A stretch of DNA of 64,000 nucleotides from JAOSJT01 sp035362335 (GCA_035362335.1 DAOSDL010000013.1:38129-102128), one strand, 5' to 3'; counted from the stretch's first letter, positions 28,078 to 37,225 are shown. Translations and numbers: made by a program. Notes: generated by a model not told the origin, from the letters alone.

Positions 28078-28770
28078 TCAACCCTTCTTTTTACGATCCA
28101 GCACAACGAGGGAATCGATCAGTTCGATCGAACTCTCTTCCATTTCCACCACGAGCTTGTCGATGCGGGCGACGAAGTAGTTGTAGCACACTTGCAGCAA
28201 CATGGCCACGATCAGACCGAACAGCGTGGTGAGCAATGCCACGGAAATACCGCTGGCGACGATTTCCGGCGAGATGTTCTTCGCGGCCGCGATGGCGTCG
28301 AAGGCCTCGATCATACCCTGCACCGTTCCGGTGAAACCGAGCAGCGGAGCAATGGAGATGAAGGTGGAAATCCAGATCAAACCGCGCTCGAGGAAGGACA
28401 TTTCGATCGAGCCGTAGCTGATCACGGCCTTCTCGGCGGCGTCGATACCTTCGTCGGCGCGCATGAGACCGGCCTGGAACACGCTGGCCACCGAACCGCT
28501 GCTCTTCGAGCACACGTCGATCGCTTTCGGCACGCCACCCTCATCCAGGGCCTTCTTCACTTCGATGATGAATTTCTTCGTGTTGACGCTCGCGCGCGAA
28601 ATGGAGATGAATTTGAAAATCACGAAGGCAAGACCCAGCACGAGGCAGGCGAGGATCGGCCACATGAAGAAGCCACCCTGATTGAATTTTTCGACCAGGT
28701 AATTGATCATGCCGGAGTTGTCACCTGCATCCTGAAGGAGCAGGAAGAAGGTTCCAAGAAGATGCTGCAT
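28078..28770 (-). CDS. exbB: MotA/TolQ/ExbB proton channel family protein
   Basis: A 230-aa ExbB/TolQ protein with three membrane segments: GGFFMWPILACLVLGLAFVIFKF near residues 32-54, and two in the C-terminal half (LIWISTFISIAPLLGFTGTVQGMIEAF and ISVALLTTLFGLIVAMLLQVCYNYF). The APLLGFTGTVQGMI motif is the family hallmark. With the two ExbD proteins it forms a proton-driven motor that energises outer-membrane transport or envelope integrity. GGAGG lies upstream of the ATG and a promoter is readable about 115 nt ahead. Confidence 0.93.
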   Translation of the reverse strand: MQHLLGTFFLLLQDAGDNSGMINYLVEKFNQGGFFMWPILACLVLGLAFVIFKFISISRASVNTKKFIIEVKKALDEGGVPKAIDVCSKSSGSVASVFQAGLMRADEGIDAAEKAVISYGSIEMSFLERGLIWISTFISIAPLLGFTGTVQGMIEAFDAIAAAKNISPEIVASGISVALLTTLFGLIVAMLLQVCYNYFVARIDKLVVEMEESSIELIDSLVVLDRKKKG

Positions 28771-28890
28771 TGCGGTATGCCTCCATGAATAGGAAAAAAG
28801 TGTACGTTCGATTCTGTGTCTGCCGGGACGAACCGCGTCGAGCGCCGCTCTGCGCGTGTGCGATGAACCGTGGCAAACGGCCCATTCTCA

Positions 28891-28919
28891 AAAATACGCC
28901 CGATCTCCACGAAACTCAA
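28891..28919 (-). promoter_or_regulatory. Sigma70-type promoter of the exbB operon
   Basis: TTGAGT (28919-28914) and TATTTT (28896-28891) on the minus strand are separated by exactly 17 nt. Initiation would be near 28884, leaving a leader of about 114 nt before the exbB ATG. Confidence 0.5.
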
Positions 28920-28992
28920 GCACGATGTGTTAAAAATTGATGGGCCTGTCCTTTGCCCCTTCGACGTGTGGAGCCGCTTCCACGCCCCGCGC

Positions 28993-29688
28993 TCACTGCT
29001 CCGCCGCGGTCAGCGCGGCAACGAACATCGACGTCACCAGCCGGGGCCGCGTGATGGCCGAGCCCACCACCACGGCATGCGCGCCCACTTGCAGCGCCTC
29101 CAGCGCGTCCTCGGGAGTCCATATCCTTCCCTCCGCCACGACGGGCGTGGTGAGACTGAGCGCCAACTCGTTGATCAGCATGAAGTCGGGATGGCGGTAA
29201 TCGTCGGTCTGCGTGCCGGGTGTGTAACCCGAGAGCGTGGTGGCAATCACATCCGCGCCGATCTCCGCGGCGCGCACACCCTCGCGGTAATTCGCGATGT
29301 CGGCCCAGAGCGTGCCGGTGAAGCGCTTGCGTATCTGTTCAAAAAAGACAAAACCATCCGTTCCATCCGGTCTCTTGCGCTTGGTCATGTCCACGGCCAC
29401 CGCGTCGGCACCCGCATCGAAAAGTGCGGCGATATCGTCGGCGGCGGGAGTAATCAGCGAGGACCCGTCCTCGTAGCTGCCCTGCGTGAAACCGATGAGC
29501 GGGATACGCGTGCGTGCGCGCACGGTACGAACGCGCTCCACGCCCTCAATGCGCAGCGCCACGGCTCCGCCCCGCTCCGCCGCGTCCGTGAAAAAGCGAA
29601 ACAGCGCATCATCCTCCACGCCTTCGTCCATGTGGCAGGAAACGACCAGGCCTCCGCTCAGGCGATGTATGAATTCCTCTGCCGTCAT
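28993..29688 (-). CDS. nanE: N-acetylmannosamine-6-phosphate 2-epimerase-like protein (NanE family)
   Basis: A 231-aa TIM-barrel protein of the NanE family, which interconverts ManNAc-6-P and GlcNAc-6-P in sialic acid use. Recognisable barrel strands are ALRIEGVERVRTVR, IPLIGFTQ, ADAVAVDMTKRKRPDG (catalytic Lys region), GADVIATTLSGYT, TPVVAEGRIWTPEDA and AHAVVVGSAITRP (phosphate site). The N-terminus (LSGGLVVSCH) is also typical. The start at 29688 follows AAGGA-type sequence; the longer frame to 29853 is low quality. No other sialic acid genes are adjacent, so its physiological role may be amino-sugar recycling. Confidence 0.87.
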   Translation of the reverse strand: MTAEEFIHRLSGGLVVSCHMDEGVEDDALFRFFTDAAERGGAVALRIEGVERVRTVRARTRIPLIGFTQGSYEDGSSLITPAADDIAALFDAGADAVAVDMTKRKRPDGTDGFVFFEQIRKRFTGTLWADIANYREGVRAAEIGADVIATTLSGYTPGTQTDDYRHPDFMLINELALSLTTPVVAEGRIWTPEDALEALQVGAHAVVVGSAITRPRLVTSMFVAALTAAEQ

Positions 29689-29877
29689 TCCTTCTGTCCT
29701 TGTATGCACGCGCCGCCAACCGCGGCATGATCCATTGCCCTGTGCTTCGCCGCATGCCACACGCGGCGTGAAGCGCACGGCCCGCCACCGGATGCCTCGC
29801 GCGGCCATCCGGTATCGCACCGTGTTTCTTTCCATTTCACAACATACATACACGCGGCGAATGATGCACGTGGCCGC

Positions 29878-30582
29878 TCACAGCCATGGCGTCATCGCCA
29901 TCCACACAGCCACTCCCAGCAGCACGAGCAGTAACAGTGCCAGCACCGGCATCGCAATGCGCACGCGCACGGCGACGCTGTACGGACGGAACGCCCTGGC
30001 CAGCAAGGCGCCACTCCATACGAGGCAGGCAACATCCACACCCAGCAGCAGCCAGAACGGCAGCGGCTGCGTGTGCCAGGCGGCCGGGTTGCGGGAAAAC
30101 ATGGTCAACCCCAACACGCCGAGTTGCATGGGCAACACCAGCACGCCGGCCCAGGCCAGCGGCACAAGCGCCCAGGCGAGCTGCGCCGCGCGCTGCTTGT
30201 ACGTCAACGCGGGAAGCAGCGCACGCGCGAGCAGCGTGAGAAGCACACCGTACAGCACACCGAGTACGGGACCGGCACTCAGCAGCGCAACGAACAGCGC
30301 GCCAAAACCCCGGCCGCCATCCCCTGCCGCGGCGAGGACAAACACCGCCGCGAGCAGGAACGGACCGGTGAGCGCAAAAAGGATGTGCGTGTAGTTTTTA
30401 CGCTCGCTGCGCGCCACGCGCAGGAAGGCCGCATCCGGAGCGTCGACGAGGCGCCAGAGCGTGGAAAAAAGATCCACCACCGGCACGCGGTCGCGCACGA
30501 AGGCCCCGCAATGCGCACAGCGGAGAACCAGGGGTTGGTTCTCCGCTCCGCACGACGGACAGCGGTCGCCCGCCGTACTCAT
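29878..30582 (-). CDS. Zinc-ribbon, Yip1-like integral membrane protein
   Basis: A 234-aa protein. It starts with a zinc ribbon made of two CxxC pairs (CPSCGAENQ and CAHCGAF), then a short linker, then about five hydrophobic segments in the last 160 residues (FALTGPFLLAAVFVLAAA, FVALLSAGPVLGVLYGVLLTLLA and others). This is the layout of Yip1-domain proteins often found in bacteria with a zinc ribbon at the front. Function is unknown. It lies 40 nt downstream of secA on the same strand and may be cotranscribed. Confidence 0.75.
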   Translation of the reverse strand: MSTAGDRCPSCGAENQPLVLRCAHCGAFVRDRVPVVDLFSTLWRLVDAPDAAFLRVARSERKNYTHILFALTGPFLLAAVFVLAAAGDGGRGFGALFVALLSAGPVLGVLYGVLLTLLARALLPALTYKQRAAQLAWALVPLAWAGVLVLPMQLGVLGLTMFSRNPAAWHTQPLPFWLLLGVDVACLVWSGALLARAFRPYSVAVRVRIAMPVLALLLLVLLGVAVWMAMTPWL

Positions 30583-30622
30583 GCTCCGCTGCGCATCAGC
30601 GCACCCGGCATCGAAGATGGCA

Positions 30623-33600
30623 TTATTCTTCCTGGCCGTGGCATTGTTTGTATTTCTTGCCGCTGCCGCAGGGACAAGGATCGTTGCGGCCCGGTCGCTT
30701 CTCCACGCGTATCGGCTGTCGCTTGCCGGCGATGGCTTCCTGCGGCGCCTCGAGGCCGGGAATGGCCTCGCGATTGCTGTAACCCATGCCCTCGGAGGAT
30801 TGATGCGTGGTGATCAATTCCGACACGCGCGGCGCGCGGGGACGCGTGGGTATTTGCTGCTCGCGCACAGGATACAGGCGGAAGACCATGCCCAGCACTT
30901 CGCGGTTGATCATGCCGATCATCTGCACGAACATGTCGAAGGCCTCGCGCTTGTATTCGATCAGCGGATCCTTCTGTCCGTACGCGCGCATGTGAATGCC
31001 TTCCTTCAGGTCGTCCATCTCGCGGAGATGCTCCTTCCAGCGGATGTCCACCACCTGCAGCATGGCCATGCGCATGAGCTGCTGCATCATCTCGGGACCG
31101 AGATCGCCTTCCTTGCGGCGGAGGAAATCCATCGCGGTGGCCACGATCACATCCTTCAAATCCTGCGCACTGCTGATGCTGCGCTTGTTCGGATCGATTT
31201 CGAGATCGATGACGAGATTGCGGCGCACTTCCTCGCGCAACACATCCAGATCACCCGCTTCCCAATGGGCGTCGGCCAGATCCGAAGCGTATTGCTCGAC
31301 CATGTCCTGGATTTCGTCCTTGAGGTTCTCGCCCAACAAGGCTTGTCGGCGCCGCGCGTAAATCACCGTGCGCTGCTGATTCATCACGTTGTCGTATTCG
31401 AGCAAACGCTTGCGGATGCCGAAGTTGTTTTCCTCGACTTTTTTCTGCGCGCGCTCCACCGACTTGGTGATCATCGAATGCGTAATCACCTCGCCCTCCT
31501 GCACACCGAGCCGCGTCATGATGCCGGCGATGCGGTCGGATTTGAACAGGCGCATCAGATCGTCCTCGAGCGAGAGATAGAAGCGCGACACGCCCGGATC
31601 GCCCTGGCGTCCCGCGCGACCGCGCAACTGCCGGTCAATGCGGCGCGCCTCGTGGCGCTCGGTGCCTACGATAACGAGACCGCCGGCTTCTTTCACGCCC
31701 GGACCGAGCTTGATGTCGGTTCCGCGTCCCGCCATGTTGGTGGCGATGGTGACGGCGCCGGGCAGACCGGCGTTTTGCACGATTTCGGCTTCGCGCTGAT
31801 GCTGCTTGGCGTTGAGCACGTTGTGCGGCACGCCTTTGCGCTTGAGCATGCGCGAGAGCGTTTCCGACACTTCCACGCTCGTGGTACCCACGAGCAGCGG
31901 CTGACGATTGTTGCGGCATTCCTCGATGTAATCGATGACCGCGTTGTACTTCTCGCGCTTGGTTTTGTAAATGTGGTCTTCCTGATCGTCACGGACGATT
32001 GGCCGATTGGTCGGAATGACCACCACGTCGAGCTTGTAAATTTCGTAGAATTCGCCGGCCTCGGTTTCGGCGGTACCGGTCATGCCCGCCAGCTTGTTGT
32101 AGAGGCGGAAATAGTTCTGCAGTGTGATGGTGGCCAACGTCTGCGTGTCGCCTTCGACCTTCACGTTTTCCTTGCTCTCGATGGCCTGATGCAAGCCCTC
32201 GGAGTAGCGGCGACCGGGGAGAATGCGTCCGGTAAACTGGTCGACGATGAGGATTTTGCCTTCCTGCACCACGTATTCCACATCCTTCTCGTAGAGGCAG
32301 TAGGCCTTGAGCAACTGATGCACGGTGTGGATGCGGTCGCTGCGTTCGGCGTACACTTGCTGGAAGCGATCCTTTTCCTTCTGCATCTCGGTGGGATCGA
32401 GATTGCGGGCCGAAAGCTGGCTCATTTCGCTGGCGATGTCGGGCAGCACGAAGAAGTCGGCTTCCTCCTTTGAGGGTGCGAGGAATAGCCGGCCTTTCTC
32501 GGTGAGATCGACGGTGTAGGTTTTTTCATCGATGGAGAAATACAGTTCTTCGATGATCTCGGGCATGCGGCGAGCGTTGTCGGCGCGGTACACGTTTTCC
32601 GTGCGCTGCATCAGGGCCTGATTTTCCGGCTCGCTGAGTACTTTCAACAGCTTCTTGTTCTTGGGCAAACCGCGCTGTGCGCGGTAAATCAGCACACCCG
32701 CCTCGTCCTTCTTGTCTTCCTTGAGCAGGCGCTCGGCCTCGGCGAGAATTTTCGCCACGTAGGCGTTTTGCGCATTCACCAGGCGATCGACACGCGGCTT
32801 CATCTCGTCGAATTTGTGGTCGCCGCTGTCGCCCACCGGACCACTGATGATAAGCGGCGTACGGGCTTCATCGATGAGCACGGAGTCAACTTCATCAACG
32901 ATGGCGAAGTTGTGATCGCGCTGCACGAGATCGGCGGTTTCGATCACCATGTTGTCGCGCAGGTAATCGAAGCCGAATTCATTGTTCGTACCGTAGATGA
33001 TGTCGCGCGCGTAAATGTCGCGGCGATCCTGCGGCCCCATCCAGTTCTGAATGCAGCCCACGGTCAGGCCGTGCCATTCGAACACGATTCCCATCCACTC
33101 GCTGTCGCGGCGGGCGAGATAGTCGTTGACGGTCACCACATGCACGCCCTTGCCGGGCAGCGCATTGAGGTAAATGGGCAGCGTTGCCACGAGCGTCTTG
33201 CCTTCACCTGTCGCCATTTCGGCGATTTTACCCTGATGCAACACGATGCCGCCGATGAGCTGCACGTCGAAGGGCACCATGTCCCAGACCATTTTATTGT
33301 CCACGACATTGTATTCGGTACCCACCAGACGGCGGCAGGTCTCCTTCACCACGGCGTAGGCCTCGGGAAGGATGTCGTCGAGCACGTCCTCGATGGTTTC
33401 CTTGAGGGACTCGCGCAATTCCTTCATGCGGTCGTGCAGCCATTCCCTGTCGATGCCCGCGGCATCTTCGCTGAGTTGGCGCTGAATGTCGGCGATTTCC
33501 GCCTCGATGCCTTCGGTTTCCTGGCGAATGCGTGCGCGGAACTCCTGCGTCTTGGCCCGCAGCTCGTCGTCGCTCAGGGACTGGAATTGTTCGAAATGCC

Positions 33601-33688
33601 CGTTGATCTGATCAACGAGCGGCATCAGCTCCTTGACGTCGCGTTCCTTTTTGCCGCCGCCGAAGAGCTTTGCGATGAGATTCAACAT
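30623..33688 (-). CDS. secA: Preprotein translocase ATPase SecA
   Basis: A 1021-aa SecA, the motor that pushes unfolded preproteins through SecYEG. Nucleotide-binding domain 1 has MATGEGKTLVATLP (Walker A) and IVDEVDSVLIDEARTPL (Walker B). Nucleotide-binding domain 2 includes TNMAGRGTDIKLG and RGRAGRQGDPG. The C-terminus is the zinc-binding tail CPCGSGKKYKQCHG that contacts SecB and lipids. It is ~120 residues longer than E. coli SecA because of an insertion after DEARTPLIISGPVG (about residues 290-400), which is characteristic of Bacteroidetes/Chlorobi SecA. AAGGA precedes the ATG. Confidence 0.98.
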   Translation of the reverse strand: MLNLIAKLFGGGKKERDVKELMPLVDQINGHFEQFQSLSDDELRAKTQEFRARIRQETEGIEAEIADIQRQLSEDAAGIDREWLHDRMKELRESLKETIEDVLDDILPEAYAVVKETCRRLVGTEYNVVDNKMVWDMVPFDVQLIGGIVLHQGKIAEMATGEGKTLVATLPIYLNALPGKGVHVVTVNDYLARRDSEWMGIVFEWHGLTVGCIQNWMGPQDRRDIYARDIIYGTNNEFGFDYLRDNMVIETADLVQRDHNFAIVDEVDSVLIDEARTPLIISGPVGDSGDHKFDEMKPRVDRLVNAQNAYVAKILAEAERLLKEDKKDEAGVLIYRAQRGLPKNKKLLKVLSEPENQALMQRTENVYRADNARRMPEIIEELYFSIDEKTYTVDLTEKGRLFLAPSKEEADFFVLPDIASEMSQLSARNLDPTEMQKEKDRFQQVYAERSDRIHTVHQLLKAYCLYEKDVEYVVQEGKILIVDQFTGRILPGRRYSEGLHQAIESKENVKVEGDTQTLATITLQNYFRLYNKLAGMTGTAETEAGEFYEIYKLDVVVIPTNRPIVRDDQEDHIYKTKREKYNAVIDYIEECRNNRQPLLVGTTSVEVSETLSRMLKRKGVPHNVLNAKQHQREAEIVQNAGLPGAVTIATNMAGRGTDIKLGPGVKEAGGLVIVGTERHEARRIDRQLRGRAGRQGDPGVSRFYLSLEDDLMRLFKSDRIAGIMTRLGVQEGEVITHSMITKSVERAQKKVEENNFGIRKRLLEYDNVMNQQRTVIYARRRQALLGENLKDEIQDMVEQYASDLADAHWEAGDLDVLREEVRRNLVIDLEIDPNKRSISSAQDLKDVIVATAMDFLRRKEGDLGPEMMQQLMRMAMLQVVDIRWKEHLREMDDLKEGIHMRAYGQKDPLIEYKREAFDMFVQMIGMINREVLGMVFRLYPVREQQIPTRPRAPRVSELITTHQSSEGMGYSNREAIPGLEAPQEAIAGKRQPIRVEKRPGRNDPCPCGSGKKYKQCHGQEE

Positions 33689-34166
33689 GGTATGATGCTT
33701 CCTTGTGTTTCGCTTGTCGTCAATGAAGTACAGGTTATGGCGTGAAAATCACACCAACGACGGCGCGCGAATGGGATGGGCGGGATACCGCGGAGTAGCG
33801 TGCGCCCGACCGGCACCTCCTGTACTGGGCAAGCGCGTGCAGCGCTCGTCTCCCCTTCCGGCGACACCGGGCAGCGCTATCACCGTCGCCACCTGTGCGC
33901 GCGGTGTGCGTGGCTGCACGTGTACCTGGCGCATGGCGGCCATGGCGCGCTCGATGCGATGCCGGAGCTGCGGAACCGCGCTGCTTTCGACCGCTGTCGC
34001 GTCGAAGCGCAGAATGGAGCCACACAGGAAGGAAACAGTGAACAGAATACCGGTCATGCACACAATCACGGATTTTACATAAAAAGAAAATGTAGGGAGT
34101 TTCGTCCGTGGAAACAAGGCATATCCACGACACATCGCACGGGGCGGGTGTTTCGCGACGCTTGGC
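33689..34166. other. 478-bp stretch between secA and a secreted protein gene
   Basis: Apart from the doubtful 102-codon gene described separately, nothing is recognised here: no tRNA, repeat array or clear promoter. The secA promoter should lie in the first ~100 bp, but no convincing -35/-10 pair with a 16-18-nt spacer was found by eye. Confidence 0.5.
33749..34057 (-). CDS. Possible small anchored or secreted protein, unrecognised
   Basis: An ATG at 34057 opens 102 codons. The first ~17 residues (MTGILFTVSFLCGSILR) could be a signal or anchor segment, followed by a helical, basic region (LRHRIERAMAAMRQVHVQPRTPRAQVATVIALPGVAGRG). The last 40 residues are low complexity and Pro/Arg-rich. There is no recognisable family and no strong ribosome site. 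Codon use resembles that of shadow frames in its second half. It may be a real small protein or chance. Confidence 0.3.
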   Translation of the reverse strand: MTGILFTVSFLCGSILRFDATAVESSAVPQLRHRIERAMAAMRQVHVQPRTPRAQVATVIALPGVAGRGDERCTRLPSTGGAGRAHATPRYPAHPIRAPSLV

Positions 34167-35540
34167 TCAGGGCAACAGCCCCGCTCGTCGCAGGGCGCGG
34201 GCAAGCGTGCGCGTGCGCAAATCCAGTCGCTCGAACTCTTCCTCGGGATCGGCTACGAGGCGCAGACGCCCCCAGCTCTCGGGACGATCGCTTTCAAACT
34301 CCCGCGCCGTTGCCAAAACGGTGTACCAGTCTCTGCGCTGTGCGTGATCCACGTCGTGATACACCGCTGCAAAGCCAATACTGTGCGTTCGTGCGTTGCG
34401 CAGCAGTAGCGATCGAGGTATGCGCATGCCGAAACGCCAGGTGTTGTAGCTGCCTTCCACCGCCTGCCTGCTCACCTCAACACCGCGCAGCAGGGAGTCG
34501 GCCTTGCCCTCGCCGCGCAATTCCACCACGCTCCCCTCGCCCGTGCCTTCGCCCATGCGCAGCAACAGGGCGAATGTGCTCTGTGCCGCATAGCGCTGCC
34601 GGCTTCCGTCGGGGCGGAGCTTCGGCTTGCCACCGATGTCGAAATACAGCGCGAAATGGTCAGCCGAATCCAGATTGCGATGCGCCAGCAAGCGGTCGTC
34701 ATGCACGCGAAGCTGGAAGTACACGTCGCTGCTGTCGTAGCGCGCGGAAAGAAAAAAGTGGCTGTCATCGGCGCCGTACCAACTGCTGCCGCCTGATGCC
34801 ACAGCGAGGCCGCTGCTGTCGCCAACCCACTCCGGTATGTCTTCGGGCAACTCCAAACCGAGCGGATACACGGGCAGCGCCTGATATTTTTGCTCGAGAT
34901 ACACCTTGCCACTGTTCGCCCCGGTGAATCGCTCCCACTCTTCATTCGTCAACAGATCGAGCGAGCGCTCATGCCCCACGGAGGTGCTGCTGCCTCCGGA
35001 TACCATGCGCCGCGTGGTCCATTCGCTCACGCGACGGAACAGTCCGCGATCCATGCTGTAGCCCGTGATGCGCCAGTCGTACTCGCCGGTTTTCTCGGTG
35101 ATGTAGCACACGCCCTGCTCGATGGAAAAGCCCACCTCGATGGGTTCCAGCATATACTTGCGCTGCAAACTGCGGACCAGATCGAAGCTCGCTCCCTCGT
35201 TCACAAACACGTGAATATCCAGTACGCGCGGTGGCGCATCGCTGCGGCGCGTGGACAGTACGAGGTCCATGCCGTCGTCGCCGGAGATGTCGCCGTAATC
35301 GTAACCGTAGATTTTGGACGTTGGAGGAAGTTTCGATAGAATAGATGCGATCTTCTCCTTCGAGAAGATGGTCTGCAATTCCTCGGCGAAAGCCGCGAAT
35401 TCCAGACTGTCGGACCCGGCCACACCGCTTCCGCGCTGCGGAGGACGCAGGGTGTGTGATTCTGCCGGGGTAGCCGAAAGCAGCACACAGAACAGAACAA
35501 GCAGGCCTATGAAATGTGATCTGTATCGGTTCTCGCGCAT
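34167..35540 (-). CDS. Secreted protein with CBM9/DOMON-like C-terminal region, unknown function
   Basis: A 457-aa exported protein: signal peptide (RSHFIGLLVLFCVLLSATPAES), then an alpha/beta region (residues ~50-150, FAEELQTIFSKEKIASIL, YGYDYGDISGDDGMDLVLS), then a beta-rich C-terminal half. The stretch SHFFLSARYDSSDVYFQLRVHDDRL ... ADHFALYFDIGG resembles family-9 carbohydrate-binding or DOMON-like sandwiches. It is followed by TWRFGMRIPRSLLL and IGFAAVYHDVD, also typical of that fold. No catalytic motif seen. The ATG at 35540 lies inside the divergent dacB gene, and no SD is obvious. Carbohydrate or haem binding is possible, not shown. Confidence 0.75.
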   Translation of the reverse strand: MRENRYRSHFIGLLVLFCVLLSATPAESHTLRPPQRGSGVAGSDSLEFAAFAEELQTIFSKEKIASILSKLPPTSKIYGYDYGDISGDDGMDLVLSTRRSDAPPRVLDIHVFVNEGASFDLVRSLQRKYMLEPIEVGFSIEQGVCYITEKTGEYDWRITGYSMDRGLFRRVSEWTTRRMVSGGSSTSVGHERSLDLLTNEEWERFTGANSGKVYLEQKYQALPVYPLGLELPEDIPEWVGDSSGLAVASGGSSWYGADDSHFFLSARYDSSDVYFQLRVHDDRLLAHRNLDSADHFALYFDIGGKPKLRPDGSRQRYAAQSTFALLLRMGEGTGEGSVVELRGEGKADSLLRGVEVSRQAVEGSYNTWRFGMRIPRSLLLRNARTHSIGFAAVYHDVDHAQRRDWYTVLATAREFESDRPESWGRLRLVADPEEEFERLDLRTRTLARALRRAGLLP

Positions 35541-36939
35541 GGTGGCGTTTTCGCTGCTGTTGTTGATGCACGTCGCCCAGGCGCAACGGGACGACACGCC
35601 GTTGGATGTACTCTCGAAAGCCCTGGACACGGAACTGCGTAGTCGGGCTCTGCGCAATGCCCTGGTGGGTGTGGAAATCAGCGATGTGCGCGGCGGTACC
35701 ATTCTGTACTCGCGCAACGCGGACATGCTGCTGCGTCCCGCGTCCACCACCAAACTGCTCACCTCCGCAGCTGCGTTGCTGCGTCTGCCGGACAATGCCG
35801 GCTTCACCACGCGTTTGCGCCGCACGGCTTCGGGCGGTACGCTCATCTGTGTTGGTGGAGGCGACCCGATGTTCTCCATGCAAGATATGGAAAAGCTGGC
35901 GGATTTCGCGCGCGACAGCGCGATAGCACGCTACGACACGTTGCTGCTCGATCCCTCCGTATTCGACAGCACGGTGTTCGGAGAAGGATGGATGTGGGAC
36001 GACGAGGCGGATCCCTTCATGCCCGCGCTTTCCCCTTTCTGCCTCGAACGGAATATTGCTAGAATCAACGTGAGCAAAAGTACGCAACGTACTGGTAATA
36101 TTGCGGTTGACTTTGATCCACCAAGCTCGATTCTCTCATGGTCGCGCGGCGGAAGCAGCGGCGAGACCGTCATTCGCAAACTCCCCCGCGGCAACCATTT
36201 CGTGATTCATGGCGCTGTACCCGCAACGCCTGTGCGTGAACGCTTTGCGATCTGGGATCCGCGTGCGGTGTTCGCCGATGTGCTGCGAACGAAGCTCTTG
36301 CAGCGAGGTCTGGTGGACAGTACTGTGGTGCTGGCCATCGGCGGCACGGAGGCAACGGTGGTGGAGTTGGGCGCCATCGTGCGTCCGCTGGACGAGGTGC
36401 TTGCGGAGATGAACAAGCAGAGCGACAATCTTTGCGCCGAAATGACGCTCCGTCTGCTGGGGACTTCCCTGCCCGGTGGCGCAGCGAGTGCGAAGTCGGG
36501 TTTGGAGGCCATGCACGCGGCGTTTCGGGACAAGGGCTTGCCCACAGGTCCGCTCGCGTTGGTGGATGGTTCGGGAATTTCCTTCTACAATCTCGTCGGC
36601 GTGGGATTTCTGGGAAAGGTGTTGCGGCTGATGGCAGTGCAGACGCAATTCGAGCGTTACCGCAGCACGCTTGCGGTACCGGGCGGCGAGGGAACAATGC
36701 GCAACCGTTTGCAGGGAGAAAAACGCGTGGCTGGCGTGCGAATGAAAACCGGGACGCTGCGTGGAGTGAGCACGCTGGCTGGGTATGTGCAGGCGCCGGG
36801 GGGACGACTACTGGCGGTGGTATTGTTCATGCAGAACTTCACGGGCTCACATACTCCCTTCCGCGAAGCGCAGGACAGGATGGTGAGGCACTGCCTTGAC
36901 TACAGTGCCTCACCGCAAAACACTACGCGACCTCGATGA
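35509..36939 (+). CDS. dacB: D-alanyl-D-alanine carboxypeptidase/endopeptidase (PBP4, peptidase S13)
   Basis: A 476-aa S13 penicillin-binding protein acting on periplasmic peptidoglycan. The three active-site motifs are present: STTK at residues 79-82, SDN in NKQSDNLCAEM, and KTG at 413-415. The large insertion domain between SxxK and SDN typical of PBP4 is there. The start at 35509 gives a normal signal peptide (basic residues, then VAFSLLLLMHVAQAQ) and has weak AGCAGG upstream; a start at 35539 would leave no charged N-terminus. Its 5' end overlaps the divergent secreted-protein gene by 32 bp, and its 3' end overlaps a convergent gene by 17 bp. Confidence 0.93.
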   Translation: MKCDLYRFSRMVAFSLLLLMHVAQAQRDDTPLDVLSKALDTELRSRALRNALVGVEISDVRGGTILYSRNADMLLRPASTTKLLTSAAALLRLPDNAGFTTRLRRTASGGTLICVGGGDPMFSMQDMEKLADFARDSAIARYDTLLLDPSVFDSTVFGEGWMWDDEADPFMPALSPFCLERNIARINVSKSTQRTGNIAVDFDPPSSILSWSRGGSSGETVIRKLPRGNHFVIHGAVPATPVRERFAIWDPRAVFADVLRTKLLQRGLVDSTVVLAIGGTEATVVELGAIVRPLDEVLAEMNKQSDNLCAEMTLRLLGTSLPGGAASAKSGLEAMHAAFRDKGLPTGPLALVDGSGISFYNLVGVGFLGKVLRLMAVQTQFERYRSTLAVPGGEGTMRNRLQGEKRVAGVRMKTGTLRGVSTLAGYVQAPGGRLLAVVLFMQNFTGSHTPFREAQDRMVRHCLDYSASPQNTTRPR

Positions 36940-37225
36940 GGGTACGGTACTCGGTTTTTCCATCCTTGACGAATTCGTCAACGATGCGGTTGATCAGCTG
37001 ATCGGTGATATCGTCGGCGTCGTCCTCGAGAGCATCGTACTCTTCCATCGAATCGCAGATATACACCTCGTTGAAGGTATTCGGCTTGGTCATGCTTTCG
37101 TACACCGAATAGTTCTTCTTGCGCTCGTGCACGAGGTAATTCTTGAGCGCCTCGATGGTTTCGAGATACTCGTCACGCTTTTCCTCCCGGATCGGGTAGG
37201 AAATCATGAAAATGACCTTGGACAT
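36923..37225 (-). CDS. Small ABM-like (dimeric alpha-beta barrel) protein
   Basis: A 100-aa protein (MSKVIFMISYPIREEKRDEYLETIEALKNYL ...) whose spacing of beta-strand, helix and later NEVYICDSMEEYDAL resembles antibiotic-biosynthesis-monooxygenase-fold proteins. The acidic C-terminal half (ALEDDADDITDQLINRIVDEFV) fits a dimerisation helix. No catalytic role is assigned. An ATG at 37237 is in frame, but the ATG at 37225 has GGAG six nt upstream. It lies 36 nt after pnp on the same strand and converges with dacB, overlapping its last 17 bp. Confidence 0.7.
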   Translation of the reverse strand: MSKVIFMISYPIREEKRDEYLETIEALKNYLVHERKKNYSVYESMTKPNTFNEVYICDSMEEYDALEDDADDITDQLINRIVDEFVKDGKTEYRTLIEVA

